Assembly (NCBI GenBank): GCA_964430295.1
Contig: CAYSEV010000032.1
Coordinates: 1 to 14,577, forward strand
Origin: CAYGFH01 sp964430295
Lineage (GTDB): Bacteria > Patescibacteriota > Microgenomatia > UBA10105 > UBA927
Length of the DNA stretch: 14,577 bases
Direction: 5' to 3'
The notes beneath the pieces were generated by a model. That model was not told where the DNA came from and did not search any database. It saw nothing but the letters and a program-made list of their open reading frames with translations. This document shows, piece by piece, positions 6,763 to 14,393 of this stretch; within the stretch, counting starts at the first letter, position 1; every line of letters begins with the position of its first letter. Both the position numbers and the translations under genes were made by a program.

Positions 6763-6987
6763 TTACTTTTTGGTTGGTGTTACTTTTATGCTGGGAGTTG
6801 GCGTAAGAGTAGCAGCAGTGGTGGTAATTGGAGATGGAGAAACAAATATGATTTTTATGGCGCTATCCTCCGGAACGGGTGATATAACCTTTTTCCCTGA
6901 TACAAGAACACCGATCAGGACAAAAACAAACACAACGCTTACCGCAATAACTGTTAACGCTGCCAGTGTTTTCCTCCGATCATCCAT
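6763..6987 (-). CDS. Small single-pass membrane protein with Pro/Thr-rich tail
   Basis: A 74-residue protein of no recognised family. A short charged N-terminus (MDDRRK) is followed by one hydrophobic helix (about 8-30) and a tail rich in Pro, Thr and Ser (TPTPSIKVTPTKK at the end). By the positive-inside rule the N-terminus would be cytoplasmic and the tail outside. Such Pro/Thr tails are common on small surface proteins of CPR genomes and may serve as flexible linkers or glycosylation targets; that is inference. It lies just after the topA terminator, so it is probably first in the six-gene transcription unit, and ends 9 bases before the PAP2 start. The upstream sequence TATAAGGGTATG holds both a weak -10 box and a too-close AAGGG. 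An open frame on the opposite strand is a shadow. Confidence 0.7.
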   Translation of the reverse strand: MDDRRKTLAALTVIAVSVVFVFVLIGVLVSGKKVISPVPEDSAIKIIFVSPSPITTTAATLTPTPSIKVTPTKK

Positions 6988-6996
6988 ACCCTTATA

Positions 6997-7065
6997 TTAG
7001 CATGATAGTTCATAAAGTAAAAAGCGCCTACCTGTATAGCGCACACATATTTATGAACGTGCTAA
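6997..7065. repeat. Nested inverted repeat around the topA terminator
   Basis: TTAGCA and GTTCATAAA on the left (6997-7016) pair with TTTATGAAC and TGCTAA on the right (7050-7065), a 6-bp plus 9-bp stem with an uneven 5/1 internal loop, enclosing the terminator hairpin. The left arm contains TGATAGTTCATA, the same 12 bases found in the helix 26 insert of the 16S gene. Confidence 0.6.
7019..7042 (-). terminator. Intrinsic terminator after topA
   Basis: On the minus strand GCGCTA, a loop and TAGGCGC (one bulged base) are followed by TTTTT then ACTTT. It lies 34 bases past the topA stop and separates dprA-topA from the six-gene run. Confidence 0.7.
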
Positions 7066-7075
7066 CATTATAGAC

Positions 7076-9109
7076 TTATTTGATATCCTCTTTCTTCCAT
7101 GCTGCGAAGTTACAGGTTGGATAGTTACCGCAGCCATAAAATGTTTTTCCACTACGACTCTTTTTCACAACCATAGCCCCCCCACATTTTGGACAAGGTA
7201 TTTCAATCTTTTCCAGGAATTGACGGGTGTATTTACAGACAGGAAAGGTACTGCACGCGATAAATTTTCCGAATTTTCCTGTTCGCAATACGAGTGGATT
7301 CTTACAGTTTGGACAGGCTTCGCCTATTTCCTCTACAGGAACTTTGACCTTTTCAGCAACATCATACGAAGTGTTAAGATCTTTTTCAAACGGAACATAA
7401 AATTCTGCTATAACCGGTTGCCAGGTCTTTTCCCCGTTGGCAATTGCGTCCAGTTCATCTTCAAGATGTGCCGTAAATGGTAACTGCATAATATCCGGGA
7501 AATACTGAACTAAAAAGTCGGTTACATTGTTCCCCAACTCAGTTGGGATGAGTTTCTTTTCTTCCTTCACTACATACTGCCGATCCTGAATTGTTGAAAT
7601 AATCGGTGCATACGTAGAAGGACGGCCAATATCTTTTTCTTCCAATGTTTTTACCAGCGTGCTTTCCGTATACCGCGGAGGAGGGCTGGAGAAATGCTGC
7701 TCCGGGTGGGAATTTGTTAGCGTGAGAGCATCTCCGACCGCGACACTCGGGATAACAACTTCATCACTTTCCCGTCCTGTAACTTTTAAAAATCCGTCAA
7801 AGACAATAACAGAACCCTGCAATTCGAACAGGTAACCATTCGCACTTGTGATATCTATTGTGGTTGAATCAAATAGTGCTTCTTTCATCTGGCTTGCTAC
7901 GGCGCGTTTCCAAATCAACTCATATAATCTATGATGATCACGATTTATATCAGCACTTTGCTCAAGCTGGTCCGCAGTTTTTGTTACGTTTGTCGGGCGG
8001 ATAGCCTCATGAGCTTCCTGTGCAACTTTTGATTTTGTATGGAACTTCCGGGCAGTGTCAGGAATATATGTTGCTCCAAAGGTATTCGTAATATATTGTT
8101 GAGATTCAGATATAAACTGATCAGATAAATTTACGCTATCTGTGCGATGGTATGTAATAAACCCCTCTTCATATAATTTTTGCGCAAGTTGCATGGTTTT
8201 TTTTGATGAGAAGTAGAGTTTTCTCCCTGCATCCTGCTGTAAGGTACTCGTTGTATACGGGGCCTGTGGGTTTCGTTTTATCTCTTTTTTTTCTACGGAT
8301 GAAATAGTGTACGGAGATTTGAAATCAGCAATGATAGCATTGGCATCTTCAGCTGTATGAATTGTAGAAAGCTTTGTTGTGTATTTACCATCAAATAACT
8401 CATAAACTTCTGTTGTTTCGTAGGCTACGTTTTGTTTTTTCGTTAATTTTGCTATCAGCGATTCATTTTTTGCCTGAAACGTCGCATCGATAGTCCAGTA
8501 TTCTTTTTTTGCAAATCGTTCAACCTCACGTTCCCGCTCAACAATAAGACGAACTGCAACGGACTGTACTCTCCCTGCGGAAAGCCAGCGTTTGGAAAGT
8601 TTTTTCCATAATAATGGTGAAAGCTTATATCCGACTAACCGATCAAGAATTCGTCGTGCCTGTTGTGCATCAACAAGTTTGAGATCAACCTCCCGGGCAT
8701 GTTCGAGCGCCTCATGAATAGCCTTTTCGGTAATTTCATGAAACACGATACGTTTATACGGAGTTGTTAGTTTCACTGTTGGTGAATCGCCCGCTGTATC
8801 AGATTTTTTTGAAGAATTCTCTAAAATCTGCGCCACATGCCATGCGATAGCTTCCCCTTCACGATCAGGATCGGTCGCAAGAATAATTTCATTCGCTTTT
8901 GCCGCGAGAGTTTTAAGTTCACTCACATGTTTAGCTTTATCGCGGGGAATGACATATCGTGGTGCGAATTGTGCCTCTACATCTACGCCTAATTCGGCTT
9001 TGGGCAAATCCCGTATATGCCCCATTGTTGCTTCGACTGTGTATTTCCCTTTAAGAAATTTTGTGAGCGTGCGCGCTTTTGTAGGTGATTCAACGATAAT
9101 TAATTTCAT
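7076..9109 (-). CDS. topA: DNA topoisomerase I
   Basis: A 677-residue type IA topoisomerase that relaxes negative supercoils by cutting one strand. The TOPRIM domain opens with IIVESPTKA (4-12, E7) and carries the metal-binding DPDREGEA (80-87). The LSAGRVQSVAVRLI stretch (176-189) and the active-site GFITYHRTDS (316-325, tyrosine Y320) follow, then RPSTYAPII (496-504). The C-terminus has two four-cysteine zinc ribbons, C599/C602/C619/C625 and C639/C642/C660/C666. The size is shorter than E. coli TopA (865) because there are only two ribbons. A low-complexity Ser/Lys/Asp stretch (98-116) interrupts the TOPRIM domain. It begins 7 bases after the dprA stop without a Shine-Dalgarno (TAATATATG), so the two are co-transcribed, an order also common in Firmicutes. 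A terminator follows. Confidence 0.98.
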   Translation of the reverse strand: MKLIIVESPTKARTLTKFLKGKYTVEATMGHIRDLPKAELGVDVEAQFAPRYVIPRDKAKHVSELKTLAAKANEIILATDPDREGEAIAWHVAQILENSSKKSDTAGDSPTVKLTTPYKRIVFHEITEKAIHEALEHAREVDLKLVDAQQARRILDRLVGYKLSPLLWKKLSKRWLSAGRVQSVAVRLIVEREREVERFAKKEYWTIDATFQAKNESLIAKLTKKQNVAYETTEVYELFDGKYTTKLSTIHTAEDANAIIADFKSPYTISSVEKKEIKRNPQAPYTTSTLQQDAGRKLYFSSKKTMQLAQKLYEEGFITYHRTDSVNLSDQFISESQQYITNTFGATYIPDTARKFHTKSKVAQEAHEAIRPTNVTKTADQLEQSADINRDHHRLYELIWKRAVASQMKEALFDSTTIDITSANGYLFELQGSVIVFDGFLKVTGRESDEVVIPSVAVGDALTLTNSHPEQHFSSPPPRYTESTLVKTLEEKDIGRPSTYAPIISTIQDRQYVVKEEKKLIPTELGNNVTDFLVQYFPDIMQLPFTAHLEDELDAIANGEKTWQPVIAEFYVPFEKDLNTSYDVAEKVKVPVEEIGEACPNCKNPLVLRTGKFGKFIACSTFPVCKYTRQFLEKIEIPCPKCGGAMVVKKSRSGKTFYGCGNYPTCNFAAWKKEDIK

Positions 9110-9116
9110 ATATTAG

Positions 9117-10220
9117 TTATACTACGCCATATACCTTATCTCCAATATCAGCGAGAATTCCCTTTATCTCCAGAATAGTGATCGTAGAGCTAACTTCAGA
9201 AATTGTCAAACCCGAATGACGAACGATTTGATCTGTAGTTGCAGGTTCTTTATAGACGATATCATAGATAATTTGTTCAGTTTCTGTAAGAGTAATATGC
9301 TTCTTTTTCCCATGTATATTTCCTGATATTGATTGTGACGGCAGCCCCAACGCAGTGATGATATCTTCAACATCCTCTACCAATATAGCCCCGTGTTTTA
9401 AGAGTTTTGCCGGCCCCTTACTGTATTCGCTTGTAATAGGACCCGGAACGGCAAAGACATCTCTTCCCTGTTCTGCTGCGTTTCGTGCTGTTATAAGTGC
9501 ACCGCTATCATCTGCTCCTTCTGTAACCACAACTCCCAGACTTAATCCGCTGATAATTCTGTTTCTGGCAGGAAACAATCCTTTTCCCGGACGATGACCA
9601 AGTGGCATTTCGCTGACAATACATCCCTTTCCTGATGCTATATCGTGATAAAGCTTTGTGTTGCTGGCCGGGGCTATAACATCTACGCCACACCCTAAAA
9701 CTGCAATCGTGTTTCCTCCTGCATCGATAGCTGTTTGATGGGCCACAGTATCCACACCATATGCAAGACCCGATACAATCGTACACCCATATGAAACAAG
9801 TTGTTCCGTTAACTTCCGGGTAACCTGTGTGCCGTATGATGTTATTTTTCTCGTTCCAACAATACCTATGGTTTTATCAATATTGATGGGAGTTTCCGGT
9901 TTTTTGCCGTAGACGTATAACACAAACGGTGCATCAGAAATCTCTTTGAGACGGGAAGGATACTTGTCATGATTAAGCGTAAGAACGCCGATATGCTTGT
10001 CATGCAATTGACTCACATAGTTATCCGGATCAAATGTTTTTCTAAACGCAACGAATTCCGATAGTAATCGCTCAGGCAAATGTATATGTTGTAGATCTTT
10101 TGCAGATGCTCTCCAGGCTGATTTGGCAGTACCAAAATATTCCAGTAATAACCTAAATCGAACAGGCCCAATACCGGGAAACACACTAAATCCTATCCAA
10201 TACAGTGTTTCCTCATCCAT
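9117..10220 (-). CDS. dprA: DNA-processing protein DprA (Smf)
   Basis: A 367-residue DprA, which binds single-stranded DNA taken up during transformation and loads RecA on it. The N-terminus has a helix-hairpin-helix-like segment (IGPVRFRLLLEYFG, 17-30). The Rossmann-like core carries IGIVGTRK (118-125), VSGLAYGVDTVAHQ (149-162), AVLGCGVD (173-180), FPARNRIISGLS (216-227) and SGALITARNAAEQGRDVFAVPG (239-260). The C-terminus (about 310-367) is a winged-helix DprA domain. All the usual parts are present and the length is typical. The ATG has no Shine-Dalgarno, but TATGAT lies 12 bases ahead. It is the first gene of a dprA-topA unit. dprA is broadly kept in CPR bacteria, which often have competence-type DNA uptake genes; none of those are in the window. 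Confidence 0.97.
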   Translation of the reverse strand: MDEETLYWIGFSVFPGIGPVRFRLLLEYFGTAKSAWRASAKDLQHIHLPERLLSEFVAFRKTFDPDNYVSQLHDKHIGVLTLNHDKYPSRLKEISDAPFVLYVYGKKPETPINIDKTIGIVGTRKITSYGTQVTRKLTEQLVSYGCTIVSGLAYGVDTVAHQTAIDAGGNTIAVLGCGVDVIAPASNTKLYHDIASGKGCIVSEMPLGHRPGKGLFPARNRIISGLSLGVVVTEGADDSGALITARNAAEQGRDVFAVPGPITSEYSKGPAKLLKHGAILVEDVEDIITALGLPSQSISGNIHGKKKHITLTETEQIIYDIVYKEPATTDQIVRHSGLTISEVSSTITILEIKGILADIGDKVYGVV

Positions 10221-10279
10221 ATACTTTAGACTATCATAGATATTGCATATCGTCCCACAGTGATGTCACAATAGAAGTC
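10221..10279. promoter_or_regulatory. Divergent promoter region between dprA and the membrane protein gene
   Basis: The 59 bases between two divergent starts. For dprA, TATGAT (10233-10238 on the minus strand, 5/6) sits 12 bases from the ATG with no good -35 box. For the plus-strand gene, CACAAT (4/6) lies 7 bases before the ATG, with TTGCAT 18 bases further up. Both assignments are weak. Confidence 0.25.
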
Positions 10280-10663
10280 ATGAAATCGACTACAGCTATA
10301 CAACTTTCAACGGTACTTATCTTTTTTCTTATGCTTTTCGGGTATCGATATAGCCTACTTCACGACGTATCACAGTTACCGTATTTACAGCACCCTGAAA
10401 CTGTCGCCCCGTTTACGGCCATTGTTACATATGTCTTTATGTGTATCGGAATACTTCCAACAATTTTACTTATTTTATATACAGCTTTTTTGTGTCAAAC
10501 CTCTTACCCTGCAGGGGTAGTTCTCTATACATGTTTTGGACAACCATTTGCTATGAATGATTCCTCAGGATTTGGTGCGTATATCATCGCCTGTCTGATT
10601 TCCGTCGCTTTCCTGTATATAATTGTATCGACTATTGCAAATCACCAAAAATCTCGTGTGTAG
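10280..10663 (+). CDS. Unrecognised three-helix membrane protein
   Basis: A 127-residue protein I do not recognise. It has three hydrophobic segments (about 8-22, 45-71 and 98-119). The loop after the first helix carries YLQHPETVAPF. A second loop carries PAGVVLYTCFGQPFAMND, with two prolines and an acidic end. The C-terminus is short and basic (HQKSRV). The frame is open upstream to 10205, but the extra 25 residues would overlap the dprA start, so ATG 10280 (with a weak AGAAG 3 bases before it) is preferred. It is the only plus-strand gene in the middle of the window, and nothing else is coded in 10221-10631. Its last 32 bases overlap the 3' end of the glycosidase gene tail to tail. The hydrophobic pattern and absence of a minus-strand gene support it being real; function unknown. 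Confidence 0.65.
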   Translation: MKSTTAIQLSTVLIFFLMLFGYRYSLLHDVSQLPYLQHPETVAPFTAIVTYVFMCIGILPTILLILYTAFLCQTSYPAGVVLYTCFGQPFAMNDSSGFGAYIIACLISVAFLYIIVSTIANHQKSRV

Positions 10664-11815
10664 CCCATAAAAACAGTCCGGAACTCCAGGCAAACGGTCC
10701 TTCAGAAGTATAGAATGTACGCTTCACCGGCGTACCACCGGTTTCATATACTTCGTATACATATGCATACTTCACAATCTGTTGTGCGATTTGTAGTAAA
10801 AAATTTTTTGCCTGTGTATGGTTACCTGTAGCATGAAGTGCCAAGGCATACGTAATACCCGGTTGAAGCCATAACATACCCCGATTGTGGTATCCCGGAA
10901 CACCTCCAATTATTTGAATAAGAGGGATTCTCCATATCGGATACGATGGATATACATTGTAATGAGTGAATGATGCAATGGTATGTGTTTGTGCATACTC
11001 CAAGATACTTTTGGATTCTTTTTTGGTTGTAATGCCAAAGATAATCGCAAGAAAATTGGCGTGTGAAGCAAAATACTGCTGTTTTTTCCAATCGATCCAA
11101 TCCACAAAATATGTACCATTCCAAAATTCAGCATGAAATATACTATATAGCTTCTTTGTTCGTATATCGTACCTTTCTTTATCATTTTGATGCTTAAGTA
11201 GGCCTGCTATATGCACCATATCCCGCATTGCCTTTACATATAACACATTTGTATAAAGGGTTTTTCCTACTTTGAGCACCCCATCTGCCCACTCGCATTG
11301 AAACCATTCAGAGATAAGTGAACCGCTAAAAGCTCTATCATACCAATCAATTGCACGTTGTAAAGATTGATACTGAGATTTGAGCCATGTTACATCATTC
11401 GACCTTCGAACATATTCTGCAGCTGCAATAACAGTCATTAATCCTCCATCAGGAACAAGACCTAAGGACATATGTGAATAAAAGTTTGGAACAGTTGTAG
11501 GAAGTAATGTTGGTTTACCGAAATACTTAGCCAATGTTGATTTACTTCTCATGACTCTATATGGAATCAGTCCATCAGCTCGTTNNNNNNNNNNTGTTGT
11601 ATAAACGAATTGAGTGTATTCTCTGAAGATTTCAACGCGCGTTTGTCATATAAACCAAATGTGGAAAAAAAACTATCTCTTGCCCACAAATCGACGAAAT
11701 GATGTGGTCCTGCCACTATTCCATCATCAGTCAAACACGCAGCAAGAGAATCTTTTGCGATGCGTATAGACTGATTAAGAAGTGTATTTCTTGTAATTGG
11801 CGATGATTTTTTCAT
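10632..11815 (-). CDS. Six-hairpin glycosidase (GDE/GH63-like), interrupted by assembly gap
   Basis: One gene read in two frames because of the ten N at 11585-11594. The N-terminal part (about 73 residues) has HHFVDLWARDSFF, like the WGRD segment of amylo-alpha-1,6-glucosidases. After the gap the other frame continues ADGLIPYRVMRSKS and about 300 more residues, with DGGLMTVIAAAEY, EWFQCEWADG, LYTNVLYVKAM, YHNRGMLWLQPGITYALAL and a terminal SEGPFAWSSGLFLWA, as in (alpha/alpha)6-barrel glycosidases of the GDE-C/GH63 kind. The acidic residues in CEWADG and SEGPFAW are candidate catalytic ones. The likely role is hydrolysis of an alpha-glucoside or related glycan; the substrate is unknown. No signal peptide is seen. 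The start overlaps the GT4 gene by 41 bases. The complete protein should be about 390-395 residues. Confidence 0.72.
11585..11594. other. Assembly gap (10 N) inside the glycosidase gene
   Basis: Ten N break the glycosidase frame. Reading flanks in the frames that give homologous-looking protein (NSFIQ before, ADGLIPYRV after) requires a gap of 3n+2 bases, for example 8 or 11, so ten is a placeholder and not the true length. Confidence 0.95.
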
Positions 11816-12935
11816 ATGTTTCTATAAGTGCCTTACTTGTTGATTGTAATGTATACATTTTTATATGTTCCTTTGCACCTTTAGCTAATTCGGCACGTTT
11901 TGTTAATGCCGTATGCATATGACTTACATATACGTGTATATCCTGAGGACTTAACAGACCATTTGTGCCGGGGATGATGAGTTCGCGGGTCGTTTTATCA
12001 TCCACCGCAACAATGGGAAGTCCAGCAGACATTGCTTCAACGAGATTTACGCTTATGGTATCAGTAATAGAACTATAGAGGAACACATCTGCCGCATTAA
12101 GCCACGGGATTAATAAATGATTTTGTATTTTTCCAAGAAATTTCACATACTTCGCTATACGAAGTTTTTTTGAACGCTCTATGAGCTGTTCTTTTTCCTT
12201 TCCATCTCCAATAACAATCAACCTCCCTGTTTTATATACCCTCCTCCATACTGAAAAGGCTCGCAATAGAAATTCAATATTTTTTTCTGCGGAAAGTCTG
12301 GAGACAACAATAAATACAGGTTCATTCTGAGGGATTTTGAGAGTATTTCGCAATACATGTTTTGGAGTTGCAATTTCAAACGATGCAGGTAACCCTGCTG
12401 TTGAGACAGTATAAATTGGGATTTCCGGGAATTTAGATGCGAGTTCTTTATGTAACCAAGACGTCGTTGCAATAATTGCTGCCATTTTCCCGATAACTGA
12501 AGCAGCACCAACATAAAAAATTAGTTCGTATACCCAATCCGGGAAAAACGGAACATTGCTTTTTACCACCTGATCATATTGAGAATGATATGTGAACACA
12601 ACAGGTGCGCCGCATCGTTCTCCAATTTTCAAGGCCATAACACTCACATATGCGGGATGGTGTACATGGATAATATCCCATGATCTCTTTTCTATGTTGT
12701 TTCTTGTCTCTTCCGATATCCACGGTAATACAAGAGGATAATCTTCAGGCAAACCGGGAACATTATGAGCTGTCTGAAATGAATAATAGTTTTTTTCCGT
12801 ATGATCTTTGAGTTTTGGCCCAACGACCCAAACATCATGACCTTCTGCGCGAAGCGCTTCTACCGTTCTTTTTGTTGAAATAGCTACTCCATTCGCGCTG
12901 GGCGGATAGGTAGCGGTAACAATAAGAATTTTCAT
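11775..12935 (-). CDS. GT4-family (group 1) glycosyltransferase
   Basis: A 386-residue GT-B fold retaining glycosyltransferase. The N-terminal domain opens MKILIVTATYPPSANGVAIST (1-21), with HVHHPAY (90-96) and FTYHSQYD (114-121). The C-terminal nucleotide-sugar domain has VSRLSAEKN (211-219), GDGKEKEQL (243-251), and TDTISVNLVEAMSAGLPIVA (291-310) with D292 and E300 in the places of the usual E-x7-E. The opening and the TDT segment resemble the diacylglycerol glucosyltransferase / mannosyltransferase subgroup, so a membrane lipid or lipid-linked glycan is a likely acceptor, but that is inference. The ATG overlaps the UGM stop as ATGA, so the two are translationally coupled; the 3' end overlaps the glycosidase by 41 bases. 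Probably cytoplasmic or membrane-associated. Confidence 0.93.
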   Translation of the reverse strand: MKILIVTATYPPSANGVAISTKRTVEALRAEGHDVWVVGPKLKDHTEKNYYSFQTAHNVPGLPEDYPLVLPWISEETRNNIEKRSWDIIHVHHPAYVSVMALKIGERCGAPVVFTYHSQYDQVVKSNVPFFPDWVYELIFYVGAASVIGKMAAIIATTSWLHKELASKFPEIPIYTVSTAGLPASFEIATPKHVLRNTLKIPQNEPVFIVVSRLSAEKNIEFLLRAFSVWRRVYKTGRLIVIGDGKEKEQLIERSKKLRIAKYVKFLGKIQNHLLIPWLNAADVFLYSSITDTISVNLVEAMSAGLPIVAVDDKTTRELIIPGTNGLLSPQDIHVYVSHMHTALTKRAELAKGAKEHIKMYTLQSTSKALIETYEKIIANYKKYTS

Positions 12936-14305
12936 GCTGATGGTGCATTAACAATCTCAGGGTGAAATACAGTAAGCTCAGGAGTCTCATTGATGAGACT
13001 ATCTACCCATTCTACTCCCTGCATAAATGTATGATCCTGATTTGATACCTCATATCGCCATGCCCCGAAACGGCCTCGGGAATAGATACCCATATCAGAT
13101 AGCAATGGAAGCACAGTATCGATGTATGAATCTCGGTCAAGTGATGGAGTCGGATACCCATATGATGCCTGAAATTTCCACGTACTGACAAGTATGTCTG
13201 TGTCCGTAATAAGCTTCACATTCTTTGCACCACGGATAACATTTGCAATTATCTCCTCTTCCGGTAATGGATTGTACTGTGATGATGCTACTTCTGTCAT
13301 AAGCGACCATGTACCTTCAGGAGCATTTGATGGAGCATAATTTGAAAACACAGTTGCCCTGAAAAACGGAGCCTTATGTTCAGGAAAGTACATCCAACAC
13401 TTCGTATTTAAAACGGCGGGAACGGATCCTTTTATCCCCAAACCCACGATTGTGACTGTAGAGTGATGCAATTGATCTTTAGGTTTTGGGAGATCTGCGT
13501 CAGAAATAAGTGTAACAAGAATATCTATAGGGATTGTTGTAAGAAGGGCATCATACGAATCGTGTGTCCCATCAGAAAAATATACAATTCTTTTTTTAGA
13601 CTCAATCCGGATAACTGTTTTTTCTGTTTGAATATGACTTCGGAAGGTTTTTGCAATTCTATTCCAAATGTCTCCGGTTCCGCCATGCGACGGAAATGAA
13701 AAAACTGCATTTGGCCCCCACGAAACATCATCTTTATCTTCAGAAAAATTTTTTTCTATACGTGCTATATCCACACGAGCAACCCTATCTCCTACCCATG
13801 TTTTGTTCATACGCTCAGGAGGATACGCCCATACCTTACCGTTATACGGTAGCAAAAAATGTTTTGCTATACCTTCACCAAACGAAGCAAGTACCCAATC
13901 CTTAAACGTTTTCGGATCAGGTAATTTGTTTGACTGTAGATCGTATAAACCGGCAATACATTCTTTGTACACATCCGGTGGTAAACGGTGAATATTATTT
14001 TGAAACGGGTATGGGACAAACCTATCGTATATCCACACCCACGCTTCTCTCTCATGCGTAAGGTATTCACCATTCATGACATTCTCATAGACAGCATCAA
14101 AATACGTATAATGAGAGTGTAGTACGTGTCCTCCTATATCCCACGTAAAACCCTGCGGATCTACAAATGACGTAGCAAGTCCCCCAACATAGGATTCTCG
14201 TTCGTATAGTGTGAACTCTGTATACCCTAGTTCATGCAATTTCCATCCTGCACCTAACCCACACGGACCCGCTCCAACTATAATAATTTTTTTCTTTGAT
14301 TTCAT
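12932..14305 (-). CDS. glf: UDP-galactopyranose mutase, eukaryotic-type sequence
   Basis: A 457-residue flavoenzyme predicted to interconvert UDP-galactopyranose and UDP-galactofuranose, the donor for galactofuranose glycans. The FAD-binding IIIVGAGPCGLGAG (7-20) is followed by YVGGLATS (39-46), DIGGHVLHSHYTYFD (56-70), VPYPFQNNIHRLP (97-109), PYNGKVWAYPPERMNKTWVG (153-172), WGPNAVFSFPSHGGTGDIW (196-214), PFFRATVFSNYAP (313-325), YGYPTPSLDRD (382-392) and SRGRFGAWRYEVSNQDHTF (409-427). R174 and R316 match the two arginines that hold the substrate diphosphate in fungal UGM. These blocks recall Aspergillus UGM much more than the ~370-residue bacterial Glf. An upstream in-frame ATG at 14356 would add 17 residues over the promoter; ATG 14303-14305 (GAATATATG) puts the FAD motif at its normal distance. 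It heads a UGM-GT4-glycosidase operon. Confidence 0.88.
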   Translation of the reverse strand: MKSKKKIIIVGAGPCGLGAGWKLHELGYTEFTLYERESYVGGLATSFVDPQGFTWDIGGHVLHSHYTYFDAVYENVMNGEYLTHEREAWVWIYDRFVPYPFQNNIHRLPPDVYKECIAGLYDLQSNKLPDPKTFKDWVLASFGEGIAKHFLLPYNGKVWAYPPERMNKTWVGDRVARVDIARIEKNFSEDKDDVSWGPNAVFSFPSHGGTGDIWNRIAKTFRSHIQTEKTVIRIESKKRIVYFSDGTHDSYDALLTTIPIDILVTLISDADLPKPKDQLHHSTVTIVGLGIKGSVPAVLNTKCWMYFPEHKAPFFRATVFSNYAPSNAPEGTWSLMTEVASSQYNPLPEEEIIANVIRGAKNVKLITDTDILVSTWKFQASYGYPTPSLDRDSYIDTVLPLLSDMGIYSRGRFGAWRYEVSNQDHTFMQGVEWVDSLINETPELTVFHPEIVNAPSA

Positions 14306-14322
14306 ATATTCTGTTATCAGTT

Positions 14323-14350
14323 GGTATACCTTAACAAAAATCAATGGCAA
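14323..14350 (-). promoter_or_regulatory. Putative promoter of the UGM operon
   Basis: On the minus strand TTGCCA (14345-14350, 5/6 to TTGACA) lies 16 bases from TATACC (14323-14328, 4/6 to TATAAT). The expected start would leave a leader of about 10-12 bases. The boxes fall within the N-terminal extension of the longer frame, which supports the shorter start. Confidence 0.4.
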
Positions 14351-14371
14351 TCTCAACTCAATCAGCCAACA

Positions 14372-14380
14372 TGGTATACT
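14372..14380 (+). promoter_or_regulatory. Putative extended -10 promoter of the GT2 gene
   Basis: TGG followed by TATACT (5/6 to TATAAT) fits an extended -10 box, 13 bases before the GT2 ATG. No good -35 box is present, as is usual for extended -10 promoters. It lies back to back with the UGM promoter in an 88-base divergent region. Confidence 0.35.
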
Positions 14381-14393
14381 CCGTGTATATCGT

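Noticed and set aside
6710..7000. 96-residue plus-strand open frame opposite the small membrane protein
   Set aside because: The minus-strand frame has a proper membrane helix, is in line with the operon and is bounded by a terminator; the plus frame runs through the PAP2 start.
10632..11815. Glycosidase as a pseudogene with a frameshift
   Set aside because: The frame change occurs exactly at the run of N, so it is explained by an arbitrary gap length.
14306..14356. 17-residue N-terminal extension of the UGM
   Set aside because: It would put the FAD motif unusually far from the N-terminus and run over the likely promoter; ATG at 14303-14305 fits better.
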